A stretch of 64,000 nt of DNA from Amycolatopsis alkalitolerans (GCF_006152065.1 NZ_VDFW01000013.1:62001-126000), one strand, 5' to 3'; counted from the stretch's first letter, positions 29,115 through 38,251 are shown. Notes: a model not told the origin generated them from the letters alone. Numbers and translations are program-made.

Positions 29115-29151
29115 AAGGACCTTGGGACCGGGCAGGAGGGGCCAAAGGCCC
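29115..29151. promoter_or_regulatory. Tandem DevR/DosR-like boxes upstream of the SIS-hypD-hypE operon
   Basis: GGACCTTGGGACC (29117-29129) and the perfect palindrome GGGCC-AAA-GGCCC (29139-29151) are 22 bases centre to centre, about two helical turns, ending 73 bases before the ATG at 29224. This is the tandem layout known for DevR targets. Confidence 0.55.
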
Positions 29152-29223
29152 ATGGTCGCCACCGGGGCAGGCGGATCAAGCTGATCCCAGCCCGATCCGT
29201 CGATCGCCGGGGAGTTGAGCGCC

Positions 29224-30483
29224 ATGCCGGAGGAGGCCGGCCCGCGGGTTCGTGAGCTCTTCGCCCGCCGCGACGCGCCGGTCCTCGACCTGGCCGCGCA
29301 GGCGGGCGAGGTGGCGCTCGCGTGCCACGCCATGGCGGTCCGGTTCCACCGCGGCGGCAAGCTCGTGGTGTTCGGCAACGGCGGCCAGAGCACCGACGCG
29401 CAGCACGTGGCCGTCGAGTTCGTCCATCCGGCGATCGTCGGGAAACGGGCGCTGCCAGCGGTTTCGCTCAGCGCCGACATGGCGACGCTCACCGGGGTCG
29501 CCGGCCGCGCGGGGCTGGACGAGGTGTTCGCGCACCAGATCCGGATCCTCGGCGAACCGGCGGACATCGCACTCGGGATCTCGGCGGACGGCGAGTGCGG
29601 CAACGTCCTGCGCGGCCTGACCGCGGCGGACCGGCTTGGGATGCTCACGGTCGCCCTCACCGGCGGCGACGGTGGCCGGATCGCGCGCGCACCGCAGGCG
29701 CACCACGTGCTGACCGCGCGGTCGGCCGACCCGCGCGTGGTGAAGGAAGTGCACGTCACGACCTACCACGTGCTGTGGGAACTGGTGCACGTCTTCCTCG
29801 ACCAACCGGAGCTGATCATGAACGCACGCCCGCACGACGCGAGTGAGCTGGCTTCGCTGTATCCGTTCCTCTACACCAGGGCAGGCGATCTGGACGCCGT
29901 GCTGGCCGGGGTCCGGCAGTCCACAGTGGACAAGACCGGCGAGATCGCGGCCTTGCGGGCCCAGGTGCTCGAGGCCGACGGCGCGCGGATCGAGGAGTGC
30001 GCGCGGCGGATGGCTGACGCGTTCTCCGGCGGCGGCCGGCTGTTCGCCTTCGGCAACGGCGGCAGTTCGACCGACGCGCAGGACCTGGCGGGCCTGTTCC
30101 TCGAACCCGGCGGCGACGCTCGGCCGCTGCCCGCCTTCGGGCTGACCAACGACATCGCCGTGGTGACCGCCCTGTCCAACGACATCGGGTTCGACGTCGT
30201 GTTCGCCCGCCAGATCGGCGCGTTCGGCCGCGCCGGCGACATCGCGGTCGGGCTGTCCACGAGCGGCAACTCGGAGAACCTGCTCCGCGGCTTCGACGAG
30301 GCAGCCCGGCGCGGCATGCTCACCATCGGGATCGCGGGCTACGACGGCGGGAAGATGGCCGAACTCGGCTCGATCGACTACCTGTTCGTCGTGCCCTCGC
30401 CGTCGGTGCACCGCATCCAGGAGGCACAGACGACGATCTACCACGCGCTGTGGGAGCTCACCGTGGACGGGGTCGGCCGGTGA
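29224..30483 (+). CDS. Tandem SIS-domain protein of the hyp cluster (phosphoheptose-isomerase-like)
   Basis: The 419-residue protein contains two GmhA-like SIS domains. The first (about 30-190) has the phosphosugar motif VVFGNGGQSTDAQHVAVEF; the second (about 245-410) has FAFGNGGSSTDAQDLAGLF. Single SIS/GmhA genes are common inside actinobacterial hydrogenase maturation operons, but their role is not known. Here two copies are fused. The stop overlaps the hypD start (TGATG), so it is cotranscribed with hypD and hypE. An alternative TTG start at 29215 adds three residues. Confidence 0.8.
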   Translation: MPEEAGPRVRELFARRDAPVLDLAAQAGEVALACHAMAVRFHRGGKLVVFGNGGQSTDAQHVAVEFVHPAIVGKRALPAVSLSADMATLTGVAGRAGLDEVFAHQIRILGEPADIALGISADGECGNVLRGLTAADRLGMLTVALTGGDGGRIARAPQAHHVLTARSADPRVVKEVHVTTYHVLWELVHVFLDQPELIMNARPHDASELASLYPFLYTRAGDLDAVLAGVRQSTVDKTGEIAALRAQVLEADGARIEECARRMADAFSGGGRLFAFGNGGSSTDAQDLAGLFLEPGGDARPLPAFGLTNDIAVVTALSNDIGFDVVFARQIGAFGRAGDIAVGLSTSGNSENLLRGFDEAARRGMLTIGIAGYDGGKMAELGSIDYLFVVPSPSVHRIQEAQTTIYHALWELTVDGVGR

Positions 30484-31610
30484 TGCGCTTCGTCGACGAG
30501 TTCCGGGACGCCGAGCAGGCACGGGCGCTTTCGGAGAAGATCGCCAAGCTGTGCGAGCCGGGACGTGAGTACCGGTTCATGGAGGTGTGCGGCGGGCACA
30601 CCCACGCGATCTACAAGCACGGGCTGGAGGACTACCTGCCGCCCGAGATCACCCTGGTGCACGGACCGGGCTGCCCGGTGTGCGTGATCCCGATGGGCCG
30701 GGTGGACGACGCGATCCACGTCGCGCGGCAGCCGGATGTGCTGATGACCTCGTTCGGGGACATGATGCGCGTGCCCGGCAGCGGCGGGAGCTTCTTCGAC
30801 GCCAATGCCGAGGGCACCGACATCCGCATGGTGTACTCGCCGCTCGACGCGCTGAAGGTCGCGCGGCGGCATCCGGACCGGCAGGTCGTGTTCATGGCGA
30901 TCGGGTTCGAGACCACGGCGCCGTCCACCGCGATGACCGTGCTGCGGGCCGCGCGGGAGGGCATCGGGAACTTCTCGGTCTTCTGCAACCACGTGATGAT
31001 CATCCCGGCGATCAAGGCCATCCTGGACTCGCCGGACCTCCGGCTGGACGGGTTCATCGGACCGGGACACGTGTCGACGGTGATCGGCTGCCGCCCGTAC
31101 GAGTTCATCGCCCGCGAGCACGGCAAACCCGTGGTGGTGTCCGGATTCGAGCCGCTGGACCTGCTGCAGTCGATCTACCTGCTGCTCCGGCAGCTGTCGC
31201 GGGGGCGCTCGGCGGTGGAGAACCAGTACACCCGCGTGGTGCCGTGGGACGGGAACCTGGCGGCGCTGCGCGCGATCGGCGAGGTGATGCGGCCGCGGCC
31301 GTACTTCGAATGGCGCGGTCTCGGGTTCATCTCGCATTCCGCGATGCGCGTGCGGGACGAGTTCGCCGCGTTCGACGCCGAGCGGATCTTCGGGGTGCCG
31401 GGTGTGCGGGTCGCGGACCCGAAGGCCTGCCAGTGCGGTGAGGTGCTCAAGGGAGTGCTGAAACCGTGGGAGTGCAAGGTGTTCGGCACCGCGTGCACCC
31501 CGGAGACCCCGATCGGCACGTGCATGGTCTCCTCGGAAGGGGCCTGCGCGGCCTACTACAACTTCGGCCGGTTCACGCGGAGCCGGATGCGGGAGGCGAG
31601 CCGGGCATGA
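30483..31610 (+). CDS. hypD: Hydrogenase maturation factor HypD
   Basis: This is a 375-residue iron-sulfur scaffold on which the Fe(CN)2CO part of the Ni-Fe site is built together with HypC. All signature motifs are present: the CGGHTH loop, GPGCPVCVIP, the GFETTAPST strand and the C-terminal [4Fe-4S] cysteines (ACQCGEVLKG, KPWECKVFGTACTPE). Normally HypC is encoded directly upstream; here that place is taken by the SIS protein. The ATG at 30483 overlaps the preceding TGA; the stop overlaps hypE (ATGA). Confidence 0.95.
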   Translation: MRFVDEFRDAEQARALSEKIAKLCEPGREYRFMEVCGGHTHAIYKHGLEDYLPPEITLVHGPGCPVCVIPMGRVDDAIHVARQPDVLMTSFGDMMRVPGSGGSFFDANAEGTDIRMVYSPLDALKVARRHPDRQVVFMAIGFETTAPSTAMTVLRAAREGIGNFSVFCNHVMIIPAIKAILDSPDLRLDGFIGPGHVSTVIGCRPYEFIAREHGKPVVVSGFEPLDLLQSIYLLLRQLSRGRSAVENQYTRVVPWDGNLAALRAIGEVMRPRPYFEWRGLGFISHSAMRVRDEFAAFDAERIFGVPGVRVADPKACQCGEVLKGVLKPWECKVFGTACTPETPIGTCMVSSEGACAAYYNFGRFTRSRMREASRA

Positions 31611-32668
31611 CGGAAGAGCAGGTGCTGGCGCGGATCGAACGGGCGCGGCGCCGCAAGGCCCGGGTCCGGGAGGAGCGGATCACCCTGTCGCACGGATCCG
31701 GCGGCAGGGCGATGCACACGCTGATCGAGGCGGTCTTCCTCGACGCCTTCCGCAACCCGCTCCTGGAACCGCTGGACGACGCGGCGTCCCTGCGGATCGG
31801 GGAGACGGGCCTGGCGCTGACGACGGACTCCTTCGTCGTGTCGCCGCTGTTCTTCCCGGGCGGGGACATCGGCGATCTCGCGGTGAACGGGACGGTGAAC
31901 GATCTCGCCGTCTCCGGTGCCCGGCCGCTGTACCTGACCGCGGGCTTCATCCTCGAAGAGGGCTTTCCGGTGGCGGACCTGATGCGGATCGTCGAGTCGA
32001 TGCGTGCCGCGGCCGAGCGCGCCGGGGTGCAGATCGTCACCGGGGACACGAAGGTCGTGCAGCGCGGCAAGGCCGACGGCTGCTACGTCAACACCGCCGG
32101 GGTGGGGCTGCTCGAGCACCACGGGCTCGGCATCGCACACGCCCGTCCCGGCGACGCGGTGCTGGTGTCGGGCCCGATCGGGGAGCACGGGATCACCGTC
32201 CTGCTCGCGCGCGGTGAGCTGGACATCGAGGCGGACCTCGAATCGGACACCGCGCCGGTGCACGAACTCGTGCGCGGGCTCCTGGCGGTGCCGGGCGTGC
32301 GGGGGCTGCGGGACGCGACACGCGGTGGCGTCGCGACGATCCTGAACGAGGTGGCCAAGGCCGCCGGCGTCGCGGTGATCGTCGACGAGGACGCGGTCCC
32401 GGTGCGTGAAGAGGTGCGGGGTGCTTCGGAACTGCTGGGCATCGACCCGCTGTACGTGGCGTGTGAAGGCCGGATCGTCGCGATCGCCGACGGCGCGAGC
32501 GCCGGCGAAGCCCTGGCCGCCATGCGGGCGCATCCGCTCGGCGCCGGCGCCGCGATCATCGGGCGCATCGGCGACGATCCGCCGGGCCTCGTCCTGCTGA
32601 ACACCGCTTTCGGCGGGACCCGGATCGTGGACCTGCTCGCGGGGGACCCGTTGCCCCGGATCTGCTGA
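31607..32668 (+). CDS. hypE: Hydrogenase maturation factor HypE
   Basis: This 353-residue AIR-synthase-like protein dehydrates the carbamoyl group delivered by HypF to a thiocyanate on its C-terminal cysteine. It has the glycine-rich start LSHGSGGRAMHTLI, the metal/ATP site TDSFVVSPLFFPGGDIGDLA and the invariant terminus PRIC. The intact terminal Cys indicates a functional protein. It converges on hypF with no spacer: the two stop codons adjoin at 32668/32669. Confidence 0.95.
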   Translation: MTEEQVLARIERARRRKARVREERITLSHGSGGRAMHTLIEAVFLDAFRNPLLEPLDDAASLRIGETGLALTTDSFVVSPLFFPGGDIGDLAVNGTVNDLAVSGARPLYLTAGFILEEGFPVADLMRIVESMRAAAERAGVQIVTGDTKVVQRGKADGCYVNTAGVGLLEHHGLGIAHARPGDAVLVSGPIGEHGITVLLARGELDIEADLESDTAPVHELVRGLLAVPGVRGLRDATRGGVATILNEVAKAAGVAVIVDEDAVPVREEVRGASELLGIDPLYVACEGRIVAIADGASAGEALAAMRAHPLGAGAAIIGRIGDDPPGLVLLNTAFGGTRIVDLLAGDPLPRIC

Positions 32669-34909
32669 TCAGCGGTCACGCGCCGCGGCGACCACGGCCT
32701 GCCCGAGGCTGATCCCGCCGTCGTTGGCGGGTACCCGGGAATGCGTCAGCACCCGGAACCCGGCCCGCTCCAGCTTGGCCACGGCGCGCTCGAGCAGCAG
32801 CAGGTTCTGGAACACGCCGCCGGACAGGGCGACCGTGGCGACCCCGGTCCGCTCTCGCAGTACGGCACACGCGCGGGCGATCGCCGCCGCCACGCCGTTG
32901 TGGAAGCGCCCGGCGATCACCGGCACCGGCACCCCGGCCCGCAGGTCGTCCACAATGGACAAGACGAGATCGGTGCCCGCGATGGTCAGCGGCGTGCCGA
33001 CGATCGTGGCCGGGTAGGTCCCGTGCTCGGCCGGATCGGCCAGCTGTTCCAGTTCGATCGCCGCCTGGCCCTCGTAGGTGATCACGTCGCGGGTGCCGAG
33101 TATCGCCGCCGCCGCGTCGAACAGGCGGCCCGCGCTCGAAGTCGGCGGCGCGTTGACGGAGCGGTGCGCCAGCGAAACCACGCTGGTCCAGCGGGATTCG
33201 TTGCGCCGCACCACGTCGAGGCCGGGCACGCGTGCACCGCAGGCGGCGTCGAGGTAGGCGGCCGCCATCCGCCAGGGCTGCTTGATCGCCGCCGTCCCGC
33301 CCGGCATCGGCACCGGCGCGAGATGTCCCACCCTGGTGAACTCCGCGCGGCCGGCGAGCAGGAACTCGCCACCCCAGATCGTGCCGTCCGTCCCGTACCC
33401 GAGCCCGTCGAACGCCACGCCGAGCACGGGGCCGTCCTCGCCGTTGTCGGCCAGGCACGACGCGATATGCGCGTGATGGTGCTGCACCCCGGCCAGTTCG
33501 ACGCCGTCCCGTTCGAGGGCGTACTTCGTGGACAGGTACTCCGGGTGCAGATCGTGCGCGACGAGCGCGGGGTGCACGTCGAACAGCCGCTGGAAATGCT
33601 CGATGCCCTCGGTGAACGACCGCAGCGTCTCGTAGTTCTCCAGATCCCCGATATGGTGCGACAGGAACGCGCGCCGGTCCTTGGCGAGGCAGAAGGTGTT
33701 CTTCAGTTCCGCCCCGCAGGCCAGGATGTGCCGGGGGAACTCGCCGCGCACCGGCTCGGGCACGAACCCGCGTGAGCGCCGCATCAGCTGCCGGCGGGCG
33801 CGGAAGGGGCGGACCACGGAGTCGTCGGTGCGGATGTGGATCGCGCGGTCGTGCACCAGGAACGCGTCGGCGATCCGCCCCAGCCGCGCCCGCACCTCGT
33901 CGTCCCGGTACGCGATCGGCTCGTCGGAGACGTTGCCGCTGGTCAGCACGATCGGGCGGGAGATGCCGGCCAGCAGGAGATGGTGCAGCGGAGTGAAGGG
34001 CAGCATCACCCCCAGCCGCCGGTTGCCCGGCGCGACCGAATCCGCGACGTCCGCGCCCGGACGCCGGGGCAGCAGTACGATCGGCCGCCGCCGGTCGGTC
34101 AGCAGCCGTTCCGCGAGTGCGTCCACTTCGCACAGTGCGGCCGCCGCCGCGAGATCGGGCACCATGACCGCGAAAGGCTTGTCCTCGCGGTGTTTCCGGG
34201 ATCGCAGGCGCCGGGCGGCCGCCTCGTTCGTCGCGTCCACCGCCAGGTGGTACCCGCCGAGCCCCTTGACCGCGACCACCTGCCCGGCGCGCAACATGTC
34301 CACAGTGGACGATATCGGCTCCCCGGCGGCGCCGAGCAGGCGCAGTGTGGGGCCGCACGCGGGGCAGCACACCGGCTGCGCGTGGAACCGGCGGTCGGCC
34401 GGGTCGTGGTACTCGCGCGCGCAGTCCTCGCACATCGGGAACGGCGCCATCGTCGTCGACGGCCGGTCGTAGGGCACCGACTCGACGATGGTGAACCGCG
34501 GCCCGCAGTTCGTGCAGTTGACGAACGGGTACCGGAAGCGCCGGTCGCCGGGGTCACGCAGTTCACGCAGGCAGTCCTCGCACGTCGCGCTGTCCGCGGA
34601 GACCAGCGTCCGCGCGCCGTCACCGGGCAGGCTCGGCACGATCCGGAACCCGGTCTCGCCGAGCCGGGTGATCTCCCGCGCGCTCACCCGCTCGACGACG
34701 GCGAGCCGGGGCGCCTGCTCGCGCATCGCGACCAGGAAGTCCGCGACCGCCTGCCGCCCGCCCTCGATCTCGGCGAAAACGCCGGCGGCGTCGTTGCCGA
34801 CATGCCCGGCGAGCCCGAACCGGCCGGCGAGCGTCTGCACGAAGGGCCGGAACCCGACCCCCTGCACGACCCCGTCGACGCGGACGGCGACACGGACGCT
34901 GTCACTCAC
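32669..34909 (-). CDS. hypF: Carbamoyltransferase HypF
   Basis: The 746-residue enzyme makes carbamoyl-AMP and transfers the carbamoyl group to HypE. Domains in order are acylphosphatase (about 1-90, VQGVGFRPFVQTLA), two zinc fingers (CEDCLRELRDPGDRRFRYP, NCTNCGPRF; CEDCAREYHDP, CCPACGPT), a YrdC-like ATP domain (KGLGGYHLAVDATNEAAARRL) and the C-terminal Kae1-like domain (HHHAHIASCLADNG). It starts with GTG at 34909. A DevR-like box lies 17-30 bases upstream. The gene faces hypE tail to tail. Confidence 0.95.
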   Translation of the reverse strand: MSDSVRVAVRVDGVVQGVGFRPFVQTLAGRFGLAGHVGNDAAGVFAEIEGGRQAVADFLVAMREQAPRLAVVERVSAREITRLGETGFRIVPSLPGDGARTLVSADSATCEDCLRELRDPGDRRFRYPFVNCTNCGPRFTIVESVPYDRPSTTMAPFPMCEDCAREYHDPADRRFHAQPVCCPACGPTLRLLGAAGEPISSTVDMLRAGQVVAVKGLGGYHLAVDATNEAAARRLRSRKHREDKPFAVMVPDLAAAAALCEVDALAERLLTDRRRPIVLLPRRPGADVADSVAPGNRRLGVMLPFTPLHHLLLAGISRPIVLTSGNVSDEPIAYRDDEVRARLGRIADAFLVHDRAIHIRTDDSVVRPFRARRQLMRRSRGFVPEPVRGEFPRHILACGAELKNTFCLAKDRRAFLSHHIGDLENYETLRSFTEGIEHFQRLFDVHPALVAHDLHPEYLSTKYALERDGVELAGVQHHHAHIASCLADNGEDGPVLGVAFDGLGYGTDGTIWGGEFLLAGRAEFTRVGHLAPVPMPGGTAAIKQPWRMAAAYLDAACGARVPGLDVVRRNESRWTSVVSLAHRSVNAPPTSSAGRLFDAAAAILGTRDVITYEGQAAIELEQLADPAEHGTYPATIVGTPLTIAGTDLVLSIVDDLRAGVPVPVIAGRFHNGVAAAIARACAVLRERTGVATVALSGGVFQNLLLLERAVAKLERAGFRVLTHSRVPANDGGISLGQAVVAAARDR

Positions 34910-34925
34910 ATCCCGAGTCTGCCCC

Positions 34926-34939
34926 GGGCCGTTCGTCCC
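34926..34939. promoter_or_regulatory. DevR/DosR-like box upstream of hypF
   Basis: GGGCCGTTCGTCCC is a near-palindrome of the same GGGnCnTTnGnCCC type as the boxes before the SIS-hyp and PFOR operons. It lies 17 bases before the hypF GTG, in the space shared with the divergent IclR gene. Confidence 0.45.
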
Positions 34940-35029
34940 GTCGAGCGACGGTGTTTGGGCAGGGGACCAGGAGCGTCTTGCGGCGAGGACATCGCGTCGG
35001 CGACCCTGGTGAGCTGGAAAGGGGACGCG

Positions 35030-35797
35030 ATGAACTCGGCGCGGATGGCTCTGCATGCCGTGCGGCTGCTGGCTTCGCGCGGCACCCTCACCGTCACCGA
35101 ACTCGCCCGCGAGCTGGGCGTCGCCCCCTCGACCGCGCACCGGGTGCTGGCCAACTGCGTGGTCTCGGGGTTCGCGCGGCAGGAGCACGGCGGCGGCCCG
35201 TACCTCCCGGCGGAGGCGATGCACGAGATCACGCTCAGCATCACCTCGGCGGTGACCCTGCGCGACGCGGCCGGCGTCCAGCTCGCCGAGCTTCGCGAGC
35301 GGACCGGGCTCACCACCAGCGTGATGGTGCTCGAAGGCTCGGGTGCCCGCTTCGTGCAGTCGCTGGAGGGTTCGGGTCCCCGGCGCGCCACGGCCCGGCT
35401 GGGCCGCGTCCTGCCCGCGCACTGCACCTCCGGTGGCAAGGCGATGCTCGCGTTCTGCTCGGCCGGGGATCTCGACCGGCGGTTCCCCGGGCACCGGCTG
35501 GCGGGCGTCACCGGCCGCTCGATCACCGACTGGGAGTGCCTGCTGCGCGAGTTCGCCCGGATCCGGCTGCGTGGCTGGGCCGCGAACATCGGCGAGAGCG
35601 ACCGCGCGGTCACGGGCATCGGCGCGCCGATCCTGCTCGGCAGCGGCGAACCCGCCGCCGCGGTCACCCTGGCCGCGTCCGCGAGCCACGTCCGCACCCG
35701 CGCCGAGATCGAACCGTTCCTCGAACCCCTGCTGGACGCCGCGACCACGATCCAGACGCTGCTGCGTGGCAGCCGGACCGTGCGGCCTTCCGCATAG
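35030..35797 (+). CDS. IclR-family transcriptional regulator
   Basis: The 255-residue protein has an N-terminal winged helix (LASRGTLTVTELARELGVAPSTAHRVLANCV) and a C-terminal GAF-like effector domain (LGRVLPAHCTSGGKAMLAF, GIGAPILLGSGEPAAAVTLA). The ATG at 35030 follows GGAAAGGGGACG. The two genes directly downstream (NTF2-like protein and carotenoid-oxygenase-family enzyme) are likely targets, as IclR genes commonly head small aromatic catabolic operons. Confidence 0.85.
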   Translation: MNSARMALHAVRLLASRGTLTVTELARELGVAPSTAHRVLANCVVSGFARQEHGGGPYLPAEAMHEITLSITSAVTLRDAAGVQLAELRERTGLTTSVMVLEGSGARFVQSLEGSGPRRATARLGRVLPAHCTSGGKAMLAFCSAGDLDRRFPGHRLAGVTGRSITDWECLLREFARIRLRGWAANIGESDRAVTGIGAPILLGSGEPAAAVTLAASASHVRTRAEIEPFLEPLLDAATTIQTLLRGSRTVRPSA

Positions 35798-35882
35798 CGG
35801 AACGACCTCCGGCGCCGCTTGCCTGTCCGGGCGGCCCGCGCTGTTGTTCGAGGTGAGGTGGCACCGAATCGAAGGAGATCCC

Positions 35883-36557
35883 GTGTCGAGCACCGAGGAG
35901 CTGGCGAAGACGGTGGCCGAGCTGGCGGACCGGGTCCGGTCGCTGGAGGCGGCGGCCGAGATCCGCGCCCTGCACCACAAGTACGGCTACTACCTGGACA
36001 AGTGCCTCTACGAGGAGGTCGTCGACCTGTACAGCGCGGACGGCGAAGTGGTGTTCATCGGCGGGGTGTACCGCGGCCGCGCAGGCGTGGAGCGGCTGTA
36101 CCTGGGGCGGTTCCGGCAGCGGTTCACCCGCGGGCACAACGGGCCGGTCCGCGGGTTCCTGCTCGACCACATCATGATGCAGGACGTGGTGACCGTGGCG
36201 CCGGACGGGCGCACGGCAAAGGCCCGCATCCGCACGCTGATGCAGGCCGGAGTCCACGAATCCGCGCCCGAGCTGCGTGAGCGCGTGTCGTTCGAGCAGT
36301 GGTGGGAGGGCGGGGTCTACGAGAACGAGTACGTGCTCGAAGGCGGCGTCTGGAAGATCAAGCGGCTGGGCTACCACCCGTTCTGGCACGCCGACTACGA
36401 GCTGGGCTGGGCGCGTACCGCCCCGATGTCGCATCTGATCCCGAAGAAGACCTACCCGGAGGACCCGCTCGGCCCCGACGAGCTGATCGAGGGCTTCGAG
36501 TTCTTCCCCGGCACCGACGTCGTGCCGTTCCACTACCCGCATCCCACCCGGCCATGA
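35883..36557 (+). CDS. NTF2-like/SnoaL-type protein
   Basis: The 224-residue protein opens with a short coiled-coil-like helix (KTVAELADRVRSLEAAAEIRAL). An NTF2-like cone fold follows (YYLDKCLYEEVVDLYSADGEVVFIGG, later EYVLEGGVWKIKRLGYHPFW). This fold is used by isomerases, dehydratases and ring-hydroxylating dioxygenase beta subunits; which applies here is unknown. GTG start at 35883 after GGAGATCCC. The stop overlaps the next start (ATGA), so it works with the carotenoid-oxygenase-family enzyme. Confidence 0.75.
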   Translation: MSSTEELAKTVAELADRVRSLEAAAEIRALHHKYGYYLDKCLYEEVVDLYSADGEVVFIGGVYRGRAGVERLYLGRFRQRFTRGHNGPVRGFLLDHIMMQDVVTVAPDGRTAKARIRTLMQAGVHESAPELRERVSFEQWWEGGVYENEYVLEGGVWKIKRLGYHPFWHADYELGWARTAPMSHLIPKKTYPEDPLGPDELIEGFEFFPGTDVVPFHYPHPTRP

Positions 36558-38005
36558 CCCCGCCCACCCGTTTCCCCGACGACCCGCTGTTCGCCGGGTT
36601 CAACGCGCCGGTCCGCGTCGAGGCCGACATCTACGATCTCGAGGTCTCGCAAGGACAGGTGCCCGAACAGCTCGACGGCACCTACTACCGGGTGGTCGCG
36701 GACCGGCAGTGGCCGCCGAAGGTGGACCACGACATCGGGTTCAACGCCGACGGCATGGTGATGTCGTTCCGGTTCACCCGCGGCCACGTGGACTTCAAGA
36801 GCCGGTACGTGCGCACGCCGCGGTTCGAAGCCGAGCGCACGGCGCGGCGGGCGCTGTTCGGCGCGTACCGCAACGCGTTCACCGACGATCCCTCGGTGCT
36901 CGGGGTGAACCGGACCCTGGCCAACACCAACGTGTTCTGGCACGGCGGGAAGCTATTGGCGTCCAAAGAGGACGGACCGCCGATCCGGATCGACCCGGAC
37001 ACGCTGGAAACCGCCGGGGTGCACACCTTCGACGGGGCGCTGAGCTCGCCGACCTCGACCGCGCACCCGAAGTTCGACCCCCGCACCGGCGAAATGGTCT
37101 TCTTCGGCTACGCCGCGAAAGGCGAAGGCACGCCCGACATCGTCTACTACGAGGCCGACCGCGCCGGGAACCTGATTCATGAAACCTGGTTCCAGGCCCC
37201 GTATTCGAGTATGGTGCACGATTTCGCGGTGACCCAGAACTTCGTGGTGTTCCCGATCATCCCGCTCACCGGCGACCTCGACCGCATCCGCAGGGGGCAG
37301 CCGCTGTTCGCGTGGGATCCGGGCAAGGACGTCTATCTCGGCGTGCTGCCGCGCAAGGGCCGGGTCGAGGATCTGCGCTGGTACCGCGGGGGTACGCGGT
37401 TCGCCAGCCACATCCTCGGCGCGTTCGACGACGGCAGGCACATCCACCTCGACACCCCGGTGTCGGAGACGAACTACTTCCCGTTCTTCCCGGACCTCTC
37501 CGGCGCGCCTGTCGATCCGGAGAAGACCAAGGGTTACCTGTCCCGGTGGACGATCGACACCCAGGGTGAGTCGACCATGTTCACCGAAGAGCGGCTCACC
37601 GGGCACGCGGGCGAGTTCCCGAGGATGGACGACCGGTTCGAGACACTGCCGTACTCGTGGGGCGTGCTGGGCATGTACGACGTGCCGGGGGAGCGCAGGC
37701 CCGGTCGCGGGTTCCGCTGGGTGGGCACCGTCGACCTCGCGCGCAAGCGCACGGCCACGCATTACGTCGGCGACGCCTCGTCGGCCGGGGAGCCCCTGTT
37801 CGTTCCGGCGCACGACGAGGCCGGGCACGGCGAGGGCTATGTGATGGTGGTGGTCGGGCGGCACGACGAGATGCGCAGCGACCTGCTCATCCTCGACGCC
37901 GCCCGCATCGGCGCGCCACCGGTCGCGACGGTGAAGCTGCCGATCCGGATCGCCTACGGCCTGCACGGCAACTGGGTGCCACGCACCGAGCTCGAGCGTG
38001 CCTGA
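36554..38005 (+). CDS. Carotenoid-oxygenase-family (lignostilbene-dioxygenase-like) non-heme iron enzyme
   Basis: The 483-residue seven-bladed propeller enzyme has four iron-ligand histidines in the expected order: TSTAHPKFDP, SMVHDFAVTQNFVVF, RFASHILGAFDDG/HIHLDTP and the C-terminal GLHGNWVP. The start is FAGFNAPVRVEADIYDLEVSQGQ-like, with YYRVVADRQWPP. Such enzymes cleave C=C bonds of stilbenes, isoeugenol-type phenylpropenes or apocarotenoids with O2. With an NTF2-like partner and an IclR regulator, an aromatic phenylpropene/stilbene substrate is a reasonable but unproven guess. Confidence 0.85.
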   Translation: MTPPTRFPDDPLFAGFNAPVRVEADIYDLEVSQGQVPEQLDGTYYRVVADRQWPPKVDHDIGFNADGMVMSFRFTRGHVDFKSRYVRTPRFEAERTARRALFGAYRNAFTDDPSVLGVNRTLANTNVFWHGGKLLASKEDGPPIRIDPDTLETAGVHTFDGALSSPTSTAHPKFDPRTGEMVFFGYAAKGEGTPDIVYYEADRAGNLIHETWFQAPYSSMVHDFAVTQNFVVFPIIPLTGDLDRIRRGQPLFAWDPGKDVYLGVLPRKGRVEDLRWYRGGTRFASHILGAFDDGRHIHLDTPVSETNYFPFFPDLSGAPVDPEKTKGYLSRWTIDTQGESTMFTEERLTGHAGEFPRMDDRFETLPYSWGVLGMYDVPGERRPGRGFRWVGTVDLARKRTATHYVGDASSAGEPLFVPAHDEAGHGEGYVMVVVGRHDEMRSDLLILDAARIGAPPVATVKLPIRIAYGLHGNWVPRTELERA

Positions 38006-38019
38006 TCCCGGACCGCGCG

Positions 38020-38175
38020 GGTGCCCGAGCAGGCCGAAGCGTGGTCATCACCTCGATCGCCTCGGGGAAGTTCTCCCCGGTGACCTTGTGGCGGTTGTTG
38101 AGCACGCCGACGCCGAGCGGTTTGGTCAGCGAAAGCGGCTGCCCGGCACGCCCGGAGTCGTTGCGCGCAAGCGGT
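38020..38175 (-). pseudogene. selD (selenophosphate synthetase) fragment
   Basis: The minus strand reads LARNDSGRAGQPLSLTKPLG, then VGVLNNRHKVTGENFPEAIE and VMTT. This matches the internal SelD segment that follows the ATP-binding region (RNDxxxAGD.L.LTKPLGxGVL). No start, no N-terminal Cys/Sec loop and no C-terminus remain, so it is an isolated remnant of about 50 residues between two unrelated genes. It suggests the strain once had, or rearranged, a selenium pathway. Confidence 0.65.
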
Positions 38176-38251
38176 CGTGATGCGGCCGTCCGGCCCTTCC
38201 GTCGCTGCGCCGGACGGGTGACTGGAGGAGCGCCCGCGGCCGAATGGCACC

